From: Methylomonas methanica
GTDB lineage: Bacteria > Pseudomonadota > Gammaproteobacteria > Methylococcales > Methylomonadaceae
Length of the DNA: 64,000 bases
Direction: 5' to 3'
Assembly (NCBI GenBank): GCA_001644045.1
Contig: LUUF01000019.1
Span: 124,001-188,000 of the forward strand
Shown here: piece by piece, positions 45,820-54,868 of the stretch
Layout of the letters: each line of letters starts with the position of its first letter
Numbering within the stretch: position 1 is the first letter of the stretch
Program-made: the position numbers and the translations under genes
Notes under the pieces: generated by a model
What the model saw: the letters and a program-made list of their open reading frames with translations, nothing else
The model's database searches: none
What the model was told of the DNA's origin: nothing

Positions 45820-46149
45820 GTGAACACCATACACAGTTCATCCTTGGCTTTTTATCCGGTTGGCTATAACCAGCCTAAAGCCGCACGGCCGGATAATAAT
45901 CATGAACAAAAGCAAAAACCCAATAGCGACGAAACCGGCGTTACTCGGCAGAATTCCGATTTACCCAAAACCTCGTCAACTGCTCAAATTAAAGCAGCTT
46001 TGGCAGACAACGGATTGACGGTGAGCAATAACGATCAACCAAACAATTCGCGCACGTTGAAAGCACTGAACGCGTATACAGAAAACCGCAACCAACCCGC
46101 TCAACTTCGGGTTGCCGAGATCATTTCCGGTATCGACCTTTACGTCTAA
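45820..46149 (+). CDS. Hypothetical protein, 109 residues
   Basis: GTG start. The first 60 residues are polar and disordered (Asn, Gln, Lys, Ser). The C terminus has a helical TLKALNAYTENRNQPAQLRVAEIISGIDLYV, a pattern of Ala-Tyr helix followed by a terminal ID-L/V-Y motif seen in several small proteobacterial proteins of unknown function. No signal peptide. It lies 27 nt before yciB on the same strand. Confidence 0.55.
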   Translation: MNTIHSSSLAFYPVGYNQPKAARPDNNHEQKQKPNSDETGVTRQNSDLPKTSSTAQIKAALADNGLTVSNNDQPNNSRTLKALNAYTENRNQPAQLRVAEIISGIDLYV

Positions 46150-46176
46150 CCATCCCACCATCTTTAACCGCCAATC

Positions 46177-46719
46177 ATGAAACCGCTTTTAGAGTTTTTC
46201 CCTATTGTTCTATTCTTTGTCGCCTATAAACTGTACGACATTTATATTGCCACTGCCGTGGTAATCGCCGCCACAGTTGTGCAGGTCATAGCCTATTGGC
46301 TGCTGTATCGTAAAGTGGAAACCATGCAGTGGATTACGCTGGGCTTAATATTGGTAATGGGCGGTGCGACGCTGTATTTACAGGACGAGCAATTCATAAA
46401 ATGGAAGCTAACCATCATTGAGTGGCTATTCGGCGGCGCGTTTTTGGTCAGTCAATTCGTCGGCAACAAAACTTTTATAGAACGCATGATGGGCGCAAAC
46501 CTCGAATTGCCGGATCGTATCTGGAAACGCCTTAATATGAGCTGGTCTATGTTTTTTATTGGAGTCGGCTGTTTAAATTTATATGTAATGGCGAACTACA
46601 GCACCGACGATTGGGTCAGCTTTAAAACTTTCGGGGTTCCTGGCCTGATGCTAATTTTTATTGCCGTGCAAATGGTGTTCTTGTATAAGTTTGTTCCCGC
46701 CCCAGAGGCTAAAGAATAA
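46177..46719 (+). CDS. yciB: Septation protein A / inner membrane YciB
   Basis: 180 residues with five to six membrane helices. It begins [30 protein letters not shown], the family signature, and contains [27 protein letters not shown]. YciB takes part in envelope maintenance and intracellular septation in enteric bacteria. The stop shares one base with the yciI start (TAATG). Confidence 0.94.
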   Translation: MKPLLEFFPIVLFFVAYKLYDIYIATAVVIAATVVQVIAYWLLYRKVETMQWITLGLILVMGGATLYLQDEQFIKWKLTIIEWLFGGAFLVSQFVGNKTFIERMMGANLELPDRIWKRLNMSWSMFFIGVGCLNLYVMANYSTDDWVSFKTFGVPGLMLIFIAVQMVFLYKFVPAPEAKE

Positions 46720-47021
46720 TGTTGTACGCCATCATTGCCGAAGATGTTGCGGACAGCTTAAGCAAGCGCCTAGCCGCTCGTCCGCAGCATTTACAACGAT
46801 TGAACATATTGCAAGACCAAGGCCGTCTAGTATTAGCTGGCCCACATCCAGCGATAGATAGCGACAACCCCGGCGACGCCGGATTTAGCGGCAGCCTAAT
46901 TGTTGCCGAATTTGCCAGTCGGCAGGAAGCCCAAAACTGGGCCGATGCCGATCCTTATATCTCCGCCGGCGTATATGCTCGCGTTACCGTTAAACCTTTC
47001 AAACAAGTATTTCCCCAATGA
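46719..47021 (+). CDS. yciI: YciI family protein
   Basis: 100 residues, ferredoxin-like alpha/beta fold. [27 protein letters not shown] carries the conserved R-x2-H, GPHPAI follows, and [32 protein letters not shown] ends it. A candidate active-site His-Asp pair lies in these motifs. The reaction is unknown in most species. Coupled to yciB upstream (1-nt overlap) and bolA downstream (4-nt overlap). Confidence 0.93.
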   Translation: MLYAIIAEDVADSLSKRLAARPQHLQRLNILQDQGRLVLAGPHPAIDSDNPGDAGFSGSLIVAEFASRQEAQNWADADPYISAGVYARVTVKPFKQVFPQ

Positions 47022-47281
47022 CAGCCGACAATATCAGACAGAAGCTGGAAGAAGCTTTTAAGCCAGAATTAATCGAAATCATCGACCATAGCGCCGCGCA
47101 TGCCGGTCACGCCGGTAACAAAGGTGGCGGCCATTTCCATGTCACTCTCGTCTCCACCCAATTTGAAGGTAAGTCCCTGGTGCAAAGACATCAGCTGGTT
47201 TATCAGGCTTTGGGCGACATGATGAAGGATGAAATCCATGCCCTCGGCATTAACGCTTTAACCCCCTCTGAAAACAGCTAA
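47018..47281 (+). CDS. BolA family protein (IbaG-like)
   Basis: 87 residues, class II KH-like fold. The core reads [42 protein letters not shown], with the conserved His that can bind a [2Fe-2S] cluster with monothiol glutaredoxin, then [13 protein letters not shown]. BolA/IbaG proteins act in iron-sulfur cluster handling and stress responses. The position after yciI is a conserved proteobacterial arrangement. Confidence 0.93.
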   Translation: MTADNIRQKLEEAFKPELIEIIDHSAAHAGHAGNKGGGHFHVTLVSTQFEGKSLVQRHQLVYQALGDMMKDEIHALGINALTPSENS

Positions 47282-47295
47282 AGGAAATTCTTAAG

Positions 47296-48258
47296 ATGAA
47301 ACTGAAACTTATCCCCCTGATACTGGCCAGTAGCATACTGTTACCAGGTTGCTTCGAAGAAAAAGCCAAGGATGCGGCTACACCAGCGGCACCGACTGTC
47401 AGCAAAGAAGACGCAGTCGCCTCGGTTAACGGTACCTATATCAGCAAAAAAACCCTGGAAACCTTGGAAAAAGAAATTGCCGAACGCAGCCAAGGCCAAA
47501 CATTCCCAAAAGAACAGTTATTGGAAGAACTAATTCAACGCGAATTACTGATTCAGCAAGCCGTGCAAAAACAACTGGATAAATCACCGGAAGTAATCGA
47601 GCGCATGGCAACTGTTAGAAACTCCTTGCTGTCGCAAGCTGCTTTACAAGATTACCTGAAAGCAAATCCGGTCACCGATGAAGAAATCAAAGCCGAATAC
47701 GACTCAAAAATGGCTAATATGGGTAGCGAATATAAAGCCCGCCATATTTTGGTTAAAACCGAAGACGAAGCGAAAAAATTGATCGCGGAACTGGAAAAAG
47801 GCGGTGATTTTACCGCGCTGGCTAAAAAACATTCCATCGATCCAATGGGGTCGGAAGGTGGCGATTTAGGCTGGTTTACTGCGGATCGTATGGTACCGCC
47901 CTTCTCCGAAGCTGTTGTTGCACTGGAAAACGGCAAATTCAGCAAACAGCCGGTACAAACCCAGTTTGGCTGGCACGTGATTCTACGTGAAGAATCCAGA
48001 GCGCTAACACCGCCGCCGTTCGACTCTGTTAAAGAACAAATTCGCCCAATGCTGCAGCGCCAAAAAGCGCAAGCCATGATCGAAAATTTGCGTAAAAACG
48101 CCAAAGTTGAAGTTTTGTTGCCGCCGACACCGCCAAAACAAGAAGAAGCTCAACCGGCTGCACCAGCACCTGCTGCGGAACCTGCCGCCACAGAACCAGC
48201 CAGTGCCGCACCAAATGCAGACGTAAAACCTGCCGAACCAGCAACGACTGCTAAGTAA
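47296..48258 (+). CDS. Parvulin-type peptidyl-prolyl isomerase lipoprotein
   Basis: 320 residues. The signal peptide ends in the lipobox LLPGC (Cys19), so the protein is a lipoprotein. A SurA_N-like chaperone region (about 40-140) precedes one parvulin domain (about 145-240, YKARHILVKTEDEAKKLIAEL through GDLGWF and QTQFGWHVI). The last 45 residues are a Pro/Ala/Glu-rich tail, probably disordered. It resembles PrsA/NifM-type foldases in layout. It follows bolA by 14 nt and ends at a strong hairpin. Confidence 0.92.
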   Translation: MKLKLIPLILASSILLPGCFEEKAKDAATPAAPTVSKEDAVASVNGTYISKKTLETLEKEIAERSQGQTFPKEQLLEELIQRELLIQQAVQKQLDKSPEVIERMATVRNSLLSQAALQDYLKANPVTDEEIKAEYDSKMANMGSEYKARHILVKTEDEAKKLIAELEKGGDFTALAKKHSIDPMGSEGGDLGWFTADRMVPPFSEAVVALENGKFSKQPVQTQFGWHVILREESRALTPPPFDSVKEQIRPMLQRQKAQAMIENLRKNAKVEVLLPPTPPKQEEAQPAAPAPAAEPAATEPASAAPNADVKPAEPATTAK

Positions 48259-48265
48259 TCTTTCG

Positions 48266-48302
48266 ACACAAAACAGGGCGAACACGTCGCCCTGTTTTGT
48301 GT
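48266..48302. terminator. Bidirectional terminator between the foldase gene and bfd
   Basis: ACACAAAACAGGGCGA / TCGCCCTGTTTTGTGT, a perfect 16-bp stem with a 5-nt loop between two convergent genes. The A/T-rich stem base supplies T-rich ends on both strands. Confidence 0.85.
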
Positions 48303-48345
48303 AATTTATCCCATCAAATCGAGCTCAGCTTAGCTAACAAGCTTT

Positions 48346-48537
48346 CTATGCCGCATGGGCCTGCATCGGCCGGTTCTGCGTATTTTCATCCAGCAACGCT
48401 TTAATGCTGGCGGTGCATTTTCCACACACACCACCCGCGCCCGTGCATTGCATCAACTGCCTGCGATTGCACACACCTTGACTAATTGCTTGCGTAACCT
48501 GCCTATCGGTGACCGCTTTACACACACACACGTACAT
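48346..48537 (-). CDS. bfd: Bacterioferritin-associated ferredoxin
   Basis: 63 residues. It binds a [2Fe-2S] cluster with four Cys (C4 and C6 in MYVCVCKAV, then C38 and C41 in GGVCGKC) and reduces bacterioferritin to release iron. A palindromic Fur box 29 nt upstream of the start indicates induction under iron shortage, as known for bfd elsewhere. No bfr gene is adjacent in the window. Confidence 0.94.
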   Translation of the reverse strand: MYVCVCKAVTDRQVTQAISQGVCNRRQLMQCTGAGGVCGKCTASIKALLDENTQNRPMQAHAA

Positions 48538-48566
48538 AACACCCTCTCTTAAATCATATGCGTACT

Positions 48567-48585
48567 AATGATAACAATTATCATT
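48567..48585. promoter_or_regulatory. Fur box of bfd
   Basis: AATGATAACAATTATCATT, a perfect 19-bp palindrome (8-bp arms, 3-nt centre), close to the Fur consensus GATAATGATAATCATTATC. It lies in the bfd promoter region. Confidence 0.8.
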
Positions 48586-48697
48586 TAAAAGTAAAGTATC
48601 CACCATCACATTTTTCCACTCGAACTTCCCAAACCAAACATAGTCTGAAGAAGCAATTACCCTGCTTTGCTGAGGAAATACGCGGGATTGAGGCACG

Positions 48698-48720
48698 AAC
48701 CCGAATTGCAAATCCGGGTT
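48698..48720. promoter_or_regulatory. Hairpin in the fds leader region
   Basis: AACCCG / CGGGTT arms with an 11-nt loop, 52 nt before fdsG. A second small inverted repeat, GACGA / TCGTC, lies at 48738-48755. Either could be an operator or a leader hairpin of the formate dehydrogenase operon. The role is unknown. Confidence 0.3.
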
Positions 48721-48771
48721 TGTTCATGATTAAATAGGACGATAACCTTTTCGTCATTTATTACAGAGCCA

Positions 48772-49251
48772 ATGATGCAAGACTATCAAACCCAAAAACC
48801 CACGGTGTTGGAAATACTGAACACTCATCAAGCGATGCCGGGTAATCTGTTGCCGATTTTGCATGGTATTCAGGACACCCTGGGCTACATCCCGCCGGCC
48901 GCCGTAGTGGACATTGCCAAGTCGCTCAATCTTTCCCAAGCGGAAGTTCATGGGGTTATTAGTTTTTATCATTATTTTCGGGAGACACCGCCTGGAGAAC
49001 ATACGATACGCATTTGTCGAGCCGAATCATGTCAAGCCATGAACGGCAAAGCCCTGGAAAGTCATGCTAAACAACAACTTGGCATCGATTTTCACGAAAC
49101 CACAGCCGACGGAGTTTTTTCGCTAGAACCGGTTTATTGCTTGGGTAACTGTGCTTGTTCACCGTCGATTACCGTAGACGACGAGGTAATTGGCCGCGTC
49201 ACAACCGAAAAATTCGATCGATTGTTAGCCACTTATAAAGGTGCCAAATAA
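48772..49251 (+). CDS. fdsG: NAD-dependent formate dehydrogenase, gamma subunit
   Basis: 159 residues (a second ATG follows immediately). NuoE-like thioredoxin fold binding one [2Fe-2S] cluster through Cys in ICRAESCQAM and YCLGNCACSPS. It relays electrons within the soluble cytoplasmic complex FdsGBAD, which oxidises formate to CO2 with NAD+ as acceptor. First gene of fdsGBACD. In methylotrophs this is the last energy-yielding step of C1 oxidation. Its stop overlaps the fdsB start by one base. Confidence 0.94.
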   Translation: MMQDYQTQKPTVLEILNTHQAMPGNLLPILHGIQDTLGYIPPAAVVDIAKSLNLSQAEVHGVISFYHYFRETPPGEHTIRICRAESCQAMNGKALESHAKQQLGIDFHETTADGVFSLEPVYCLGNCACSPSITVDDEVIGRVTTEKFDRLLATYKGAK

Positions 49252-50795
49252 TGACCCGCGTATTTATTTCCCGCGATTCCACCGCGCTTTCCTTAGGTGC
49301 GGAGCAAGTTGCCAAGACCTTAGCACAGCAAGCGTCCAGCAAAGGCCAATCAGTAGAAATCGTCCGCAATGGCTCACGCGGATTGTTCTGGCTGGAACCA
49401 CTCGTCGAAGTCGAAACCAGCGAAGGCAGAGTAGCCTATGGCCCGGTTCAAGCAGAAGATGTAGCGTCATTACTCGATGCCGGCCTGCTGGAAGGCAAGC
49501 AACATACGCTTTATTTAGGCAACATTGAAGAAATAGCTTATTTCAAAAATCAAAACCGCCTTACCTTTGCCCGCGTTGGCTTAACCGACCCAGTCAACAT
49601 TCAAGATTATTTGGCGCACGATGGATACCGCGGTTTGAAAAATGCGTTGGCCTTGCAACAAACCGAGATCGTCAAACAAGTGACTGACTCAGGCTTGCGC
49701 GGTCGTGGCGGCGCAGCGTTTCCGACCGGCATCAAATGGAATACGGTGTTAAACGCGCCCGCAGATCAAAAATACATCGTCTGCAACGCCGACGAAGGCG
49801 ACTCAGGCACATTTTCCGACCGGATGATCATGGAAGGCGACCCCTTCGTGTTGATAGAAGGCATGACCATCGCCGGCCTGGCTGTCGGCGCTACCCAAGG
49901 TTATATTTATCTGCGCGTCGAATACCCGCACGCCAAGATTGCTCTGAACCAAGCCATCGAAGCCGCTTACAAGAACGGTTATTTAGGCGAAAACATCCAA
50001 AACAGCGGCAAAACCTTCCACCTAGAGGTTCGTAGCGGTGCGGGCGCTTATATCTGCGGCGAAGAAACATCGTTGTTGGAAAGTTTGGAAGGCAAACGCG
50101 GATTAGTGCGTTTTAAGCCGCCTCTCCCCGCTATCGTTGGCCTGTTCGGCAAACCGACCATCGTCAACAATGTCATTTCGCTGGCCTCGATTCCGGTGAT
50201 CCTGGACAAAGGCGGCGAATATTATAAAAACTACGGCATGGGCCGTTCGCGCGGTACCCTCCCCCTACAATTGGCGGGCAACATCAAACATCCGGGTTTG
50301 TTTGAAGTGGCTTTCGGCATGACCCTGCGCGAACTGCTTTACGACTACGGCGGCGGTTCCGCCAGCGGCCGACCGATACGCGCAGTGCAGGTGGGCGGAC
50401 CGTTGGGCGCTTATCTGCATGAAGGCCAGTTCGATACTCCGCTGGATTACGAAGCCTTCGCGGCCATATCAGCGGTATTGGGTCATGGCGGCATCGTGGT
50501 TCACGACGACACCGTCAACATGGCCGACATGGCGCGTTATGCGATGGAATTTTGTGTGGAAGAATCCTGCGGCAAATGCACACCTTGCCGGATCGGATCG
50601 ACACGTGGCGTCGAAGTCATAGACCGCATCGTCGACGGCGCGCAAAAGGATAAAAATACCGTGTTGTTGCGCGACTTGTGTGACACCATGACTTACGGAT
50701 CTTTGTGTGCGATGGGCGGCATGACACCATTCCCGGTGTTGAGCGCGCTGAATCATTTCCCTGAAGACTTTGGCCTCGAAGCCGCCAAAGCCTGA
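49251..50795 (+). CDS. fdsB: NAD-dependent formate dehydrogenase, beta subunit
   Basis: 514 residues. NuoF-like subunit with a thioredoxin-like N-terminal domain (about 1-105). It has FMN/NAD-binding loops GLRGRGGAAFPTGIKW and GAGAYICGEETSLLESLEGKRG, and a 4Fe-4S site in EESCGKCTPCRIGSTRG plus a later Cys in RDLCDTM. It passes electrons from the iron-sulfur chain to FMN and NAD+. fdsA starts 22 nt downstream. Confidence 0.96.
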   Translation: MTRVFISRDSTALSLGAEQVAKTLAQQASSKGQSVEIVRNGSRGLFWLEPLVEVETSEGRVAYGPVQAEDVASLLDAGLLEGKQHTLYLGNIEEIAYFKNQNRLTFARVGLTDPVNIQDYLAHDGYRGLKNALALQQTEIVKQVTDSGLRGRGGAAFPTGIKWNTVLNAPADQKYIVCNADEGDSGTFSDRMIMEGDPFVLIEGMTIAGLAVGATQGYIYLRVEYPHAKIALNQAIEAAYKNGYLGENIQNSGKTFHLEVRSGAGAYICGEETSLLESLEGKRGLVRFKPPLPAIVGLFGKPTIVNNVISLASIPVILDKGGEYYKNYGMGRSRGTLPLQLAGNIKHPGLFEVAFGMTLRELLYDYGGGSASGRPIRAVQVGGPLGAYLHEGQFDTPLDYEAFAAISAVLGHGGIVVHDDTVNMADMARYAMEFCVEESCGKCTPCRIGSTRGVEVIDRIVDGAQKDKNTVLLRDLCDTMTYGSLCAMGGMTPFPVLSALNHFPEDFGLEAAKA

Positions 50796-50817
50796 TCGCG
50801 ATTACCAGGAGATAAAT

Positions 50818-53670
50818 ATGTCTGCCAATAACGAAATAGACTACGGAACCCCCGCGAGTTCGTCTGCAAATCAAGTCACTCTGGAAATCGACGGCCACAA
50901 GGTCACTGTCTCTGCCGGCAGTTCCGTGATGCGCGCCGCCGCGGAAGCCGGGATCAGCATTCCTAAATTGTGCGCCACCGACAGCCTCGACCCGTTCGGG
51001 TCTTGCCGGATGTGTCTGGTACAAATCGAAGGCGCGCGCGGCTATCCAGCCTCCTGCACGACGCCGGTCGCGGACGGCATGAAGGTTTGTACCCAGAACG
51101 ACAAATTGGCCAGCATCAGACGCGGCATCGCCGAACTGTATATCTCCGATCATCCGCTAGATTGCTTAACCTGCGCAGCCAACGGCGATTGCGAACTGCA
51201 GGATACCGTCGGTCAAGTCGGGCTGCGCGAAGTGCGTTACGGCTTCGATGGCGAGAATCATCTGGATTCCGAAAAAGACACCAGCAACCCTTACTTCAGC
51301 TTCGACCCGGCAAAATGTATCGTTTGTTCGCGCTGCGTACGCGCCTGCGAAGAAGTGCAAGGCACCTTCGCATTGACCATCGACGGCCGCGGTTTCGATT
51401 CCAAGGTCTCTCCCGGTCAAAACCAGCCATTCATGGAGTCGGAATGCGTATCCTGCGGCGCTTGCGTGCAGGCTTGCCCAACCGCGACACTGATGGAAAA
51501 ATCGGTAATCGATAATGGGGTGCCGGAACACAGTACCATCACCACCTGTGCCTATTGCGGCGTCGGCTGCTCATTCAAAGCCGAAATGAAAGGCGAACAA
51601 CTGGTGCGCATGGTGCCGGACAAAAACGGTCAGGCCAATCATGGTCACTCTTGCGTGAAAGGCCGTTTCGCGTTCGGTTACGCCACCCACAAAGACCGCA
51701 TCACCACACCGATGGTCCGGGAAAAAATTTCCGACCCTTGGCGCGAAGTCAGTTGGGAAGAAGCCATCGGATTTGCCGCCAGCAAATTAAAAGGCATCCA
51801 AGCAAAGTACGGCAAGGATTCTATCGGCGGTATTACGTCGTCCCGCTGCACCAACGAAGAAACCTATCTGGTGCAAAAACTGATCCGCGCCGGCTTCGGT
51901 AACAACAATGTCGATACCTGCGCCCGCGTTTGCCATTCACCCACCGGCTACGGCTTGAAAAGCACATTCGGCGAATCATCCGGCACCCAGACCTTTGACT
52001 CGGTAATGCAGTCCGATGTGATTATGGTGATAGGCGCCAACCCAACCGACGGCCATCCGGTATTCGGTTCGCTGATGAAACGTCGCTTGCGCCAAGGCGC
52101 AAAGCTGATTGTTGTCGATCCGCGCAGTATCGATCTGGTGAGTAACAGCCCGCACATCAAAGCGGATTATCATCTGAAATTGCGTCCAGGCACCAACGTT
52201 GCGGTTGTCACAGCCTTAGCTCACGTCATCGTCACCGAAGGCTTGGCCGATGAGAAGTTTGCGTTGGAACGTTGCGACGTCGAATCGTTTAGCAAATGGA
52301 AAACCTTCGTTGCGCTGCCTCAACATTCACCTGAAGCTGTTGCCGAATTAACCGGCGTACCCGCCGAAAGCGTGCGCGCGGCAGCCCGCTTGTACGCAAC
52401 CGGCGGTAACGGCGCGATTTATTACGGCTTGGGCGTTACCGAACATAGCCAAGGCTCCACGACCGTTATCGGTATTGCAAACCTGGCAATGGCAACCGGT
52501 AACATCGGCCGCGACGGTGTCGGTGTCAATCCGTTGCGCGGACAAAATAACGTACAAGGCTCTTGCGACATGGGTTCGTTCCCGCACGAGTTTGTCGGTT
52601 ATCGCCATGTTTCCGATTCGCAAACCCGCATTCAGTTCGAAACTGCCTGGAATGTGGCGCTGTCCTCAGAACCCGGCTTACGCATCCCGAATATGTTTGC
52701 TGCCGCTATCGACGGCAGTTTCAAAGGCTTGTACGTACAAGGCGAAGACATCGCTCAATCAGATCCAGACATAACGCACGTCCATCACGCGCTACGCGAA
52801 CTGGAATGCTTGGTGGTACAGGACATTTTCTTGAACGAAACGGCTAAATTCGCCCACGTATTTTTACCAGGCTCCTCGTTCCTGGAAAAAAACGGCACCT
52901 TTACCAATGCCGAACGCCGAATCTCACCGGTTCGTAAAGTCATGACCCCGCTGGGCGGCAAGGAAGACTGGGAAGTAACCCAGGACTTGTCCAACGCTCT
53001 GGGTTATCCGATGAATTACAGCCATCCTTCGGAAATCATGGACGAAATCGCAGCACTGACTCCGCAATTCGCCGGTGTCAGTTACGAAAAAATCGACGAG
53101 ATGGGCAGTATTCAATGGCCATGCAACGACGAAACACCTGACGGCACGCCGATTATGCACGCCGATCACTTCGTACGCGGCAAGGGTCGTTTCATGCTGA
53201 CTGAATATGTTGCCACCGAAGAACGTACCAGCAGCAAATACCCTTTGATTCTGACTACCGGCCGAATCTTGTCGCAATACAATGTGGGCGCCCAAACGCG
53301 CCGCACAGAAAACGTCGCTTGGCACGAAGAAGACCGCCTGGAATTACATCCGCACGATGCCGAAGTACTTGGTATTAGCGATGGCGACTGGTGCGGCGTG
53401 AAAAGCCGCTCCGGAGAAACGGTATTGAGAGCCAAGGTCACAGACCGCATGCAACCGGGCGTGGTTTATACCACTTTTCATTTCCCGCATTCAGGTGCCA
53501 ACGTCATCACTACCGATAACTCGGACTGGGCAACCAACTGTCCGGAATATAAGGTCACAGCGGTACATGTCGCCAAAGTCGCACAACCTTCGGCATGGCA
53601 ACAGGAATACCAAGACTTTTCCGATAATCAGTTGTCTTTGCTAGAAAACCGCATCGCGGTCAACGAGTAA
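50818..53670 (+). CDS. fdsA: NAD-dependent formate dehydrogenase, catalytic alpha subunit
   Basis: 950 residues from the ATG at 50818, which has an AGGAG ribosome site. Domains in order: [2Fe-2S] NuoG-like (CATDSLDPFGSCRMC), His/Cys3 cluster (HPLDCLTCAANGDC), two ferredoxin 4Fe-4S motifs (CIVCSRCVRACEE and CVSCGACVQACP), and the molybdopterin 4Fe-4S site CAYCGVGC...SCVKG. The bis-MGD catalytic domain has the metal-ligating Cys in DTCARVCHSPTG, so it is a Cys rather than Sec enzyme. Mo versus W cannot be read from sequence. The assembly factor fdhD follows. Confidence 0.96.
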   Translation: MSANNEIDYGTPASSSANQVTLEIDGHKVTVSAGSSVMRAAAEAGISIPKLCATDSLDPFGSCRMCLVQIEGARGYPASCTTPVADGMKVCTQNDKLASIRRGIAELYISDHPLDCLTCAANGDCELQDTVGQVGLREVRYGFDGENHLDSEKDTSNPYFSFDPAKCIVCSRCVRACEEVQGTFALTIDGRGFDSKVSPGQNQPFMESECVSCGACVQACPTATLMEKSVIDNGVPEHSTITTCAYCGVGCSFKAEMKGEQLVRMVPDKNGQANHGHSCVKGRFAFGYATHKDRITTPMVREKISDPWREVSWEEAIGFAASKLKGIQAKYGKDSIGGITSSRCTNEETYLVQKLIRAGFGNNNVDTCARVCHSPTGYGLKSTFGESSGTQTFDSVMQSDVIMVIGANPTDGHPVFGSLMKRRLRQGAKLIVVDPRSIDLVSNSPHIKADYHLKLRPGTNVAVVTALAHVIVTEGLADEKFALERCDVESFSKWKTFVALPQHSPEAVAELTGVPAESVRAAARLYATGGNGAIYYGLGVTEHSQGSTTVIGIANLAMATGNIGRDGVGVNPLRGQNNVQGSCDMGSFPHEFVGYRHVSDSQTRIQFETAWNVALSSEPGLRIPNMFAAAIDGSFKGLYVQGEDIAQSDPDITHVHHALRELECLVVQDIFLNETAKFAHVFLPGSSFLEKNGTFTNAERRISPVRKVMTPLGGKEDWEVTQDLSNALGYPMNYSHPSEIMDEIAALTPQFAGVSYEKIDEMGSIQWPCNDETPDGTPIMHADHFVRGKGRFMLTEYVATEERTSSKYPLILTTGRILSQYNVGAQTRRTENVAWHEEDRLELHPHDAEVLGISDGDWCGVKSRSGETVLRAKVTDRMQPGVVYTTFHFPHSGANVITTDNSDWATNCPEYKVTAVHVAKVAQPSAWQQEYQDFSDNQLSLLENRIAVNE

Positions 53671-53684
53671 ACTGCAACCGACTT

Positions 53685-54524
53685 ATGGATGCAGTCTCAA
53701 GCGAACTGGGCTGGACCAGCTATCGAACCGGTACATTCGATAGCTGGCGCGGGCCTGTTCATACCGCGAAGGAAGATTATGTAGCCGAAGAAGTGCCAGT
53801 GGTATTGGTCTACAACACCATTCCGCATGTGGTGATGCTAACCACTCCATTAAATCTGGAAGATTTTGCGCTGGGTTTTAGTCTGACTGAGGAAATCATC
53901 GGCCATACGTCCGAATTGCAATCGGTACGCGTCGTACAACGCTCCAAAGGCGTGGAAGTCAGAATGACGATACCGGAAGCGCGGTTCGAGAAACTACACG
54001 GTAAGGGAAAAAACATGACCGGCAGAACCGGTTGCGGTTTGTGTGGTGCCACTACCTTGGAACAAGCCATCCGCCACCCGCATCATGTCGGCCACGGTTT
54101 AGCGCTTAGTGCGAATCTATTGAGCAGCGGTTTCGTCGATATGGCGCAAAAACAATCCCTGAATTTACTGACCGGCGCGGTCCATGCGGCAGCTTGGCTA
54201 CATCCTGAGCAAGGCATCGTTACTGTAAGGGAAGATGTCGGCCGCCATAATGCGCTGGATAAACTGATCGGCTCATTAGCCAAGGCCAACTGCGATTTTG
54301 AAAATGGCTGGCTATTAGTGACCAGCCGTGCCAGTTACGAAATGGTACAAAAGGCAGCCAGCGTTGGCATTACCTTGTTGGCAGCAATATCGGCACCTAC
54401 CGCGTTAGCGATTCAATTGGCGGATGAATGCGGACTGACCCTGGTCGGCTTCGCCCGCCACGAGAATCACATGATCTACACTCACCCTCATCGTTTACAA
54501 CATTACCAAGAATCAGCCGCATAA
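53685..54524 (+). CDS. fdhD: Formate dehydrogenase accessory sulfurtransferase FdhD
   Basis: 279 residues. It transfers sulfur to the molybdenum cofactor of formate dehydrogenase, required for activity. The Cys loop GRTGCGLCGATTLEQA, the EDVGRHNALDKLIG motif and the C-terminal FARHENHMIYTH are present. It occupies the fdsC position between fdsA and fdsD. Confidence 0.95.
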   Translation: MDAVSSELGWTSYRTGTFDSWRGPVHTAKEDYVAEEVPVVLVYNTIPHVVMLTTPLNLEDFALGFSLTEEIIGHTSELQSVRVVQRSKGVEVRMTIPEARFEKLHGKGKNMTGRTGCGLCGATTLEQAIRHPHHVGHGLALSANLLSSGFVDMAQKQSLNLLTGAVHAAAWLHPEQGIVTVREDVGRHNALDKLIGSLAKANCDFENGWLLVTSRASYEMVQKAASVGITLLAAISAPTALAIQLADECGLTLVGFARHENHMIYTHPHRLQHYQESAA

Positions 54525-54527
54525 AAC

Positions 54528-54740
54528 ATGGATACCCACAACCTCATAAAAATGGCCAATAACATTGGCGCTTTTTTCAAATCCGAACCCGACCGGGAAT
54601 TGGCTATTAAAGGCGTTGAACAACATATCCGAAACTTTTGGGAACCGCGCATGCGTAAAGCCATTGTCGAATATGTGCAACAAGGCGGTACGGAACTAAT
54701 GGATATTGTGTCGGAAGCCGTATTGCATATTGCCAAATAA
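54528..54740 (+). CDS. fdsD: NAD-dependent formate dehydrogenase, delta subunit
   Basis: 70 residues, within the small size range of FdsD. It shows LIKMANNIGAFFKSEPDRELAIKGVEQHIRNFWEPRMRKAIVEYV, the family signature. The subunit stabilises the FdsA cofactor site in studied enzymes. Starts 3 nt after fdhD and ends the operon. Confidence 0.92.
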   Translation: MDTHNLIKMANNIGAFFKSEPDRELAIKGVEQHIRNFWEPRMRKAIVEYVQQGGTELMDIVSEAVLHIAK

Positions 54741-54804
54741 TCTCTAGTTTGGCTTGGCACTCAGTGCAAATTACTTGAAATAAACGATCAAGCTAATCCC
54801 TGCT

Positions 54805-54831
54805 TTCCCCAAATAGGGCCTATTTGGGGAA
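54805..54831. terminator. Bidirectional terminator between fdsD and the tolC-type gene
   Basis: TTCCCCAAATAG / CTATTTGGGGAA, a perfect 12-bp stem with a 3-nt loop between convergent operons. There is no long T run, so it may be an intermediate-strength or Rho-assisted site. Confidence 0.65.
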
Positions 54832-54868
54832 GTCTATTCAGAAGTCCTTTGCTTAACGCGCGAACACC

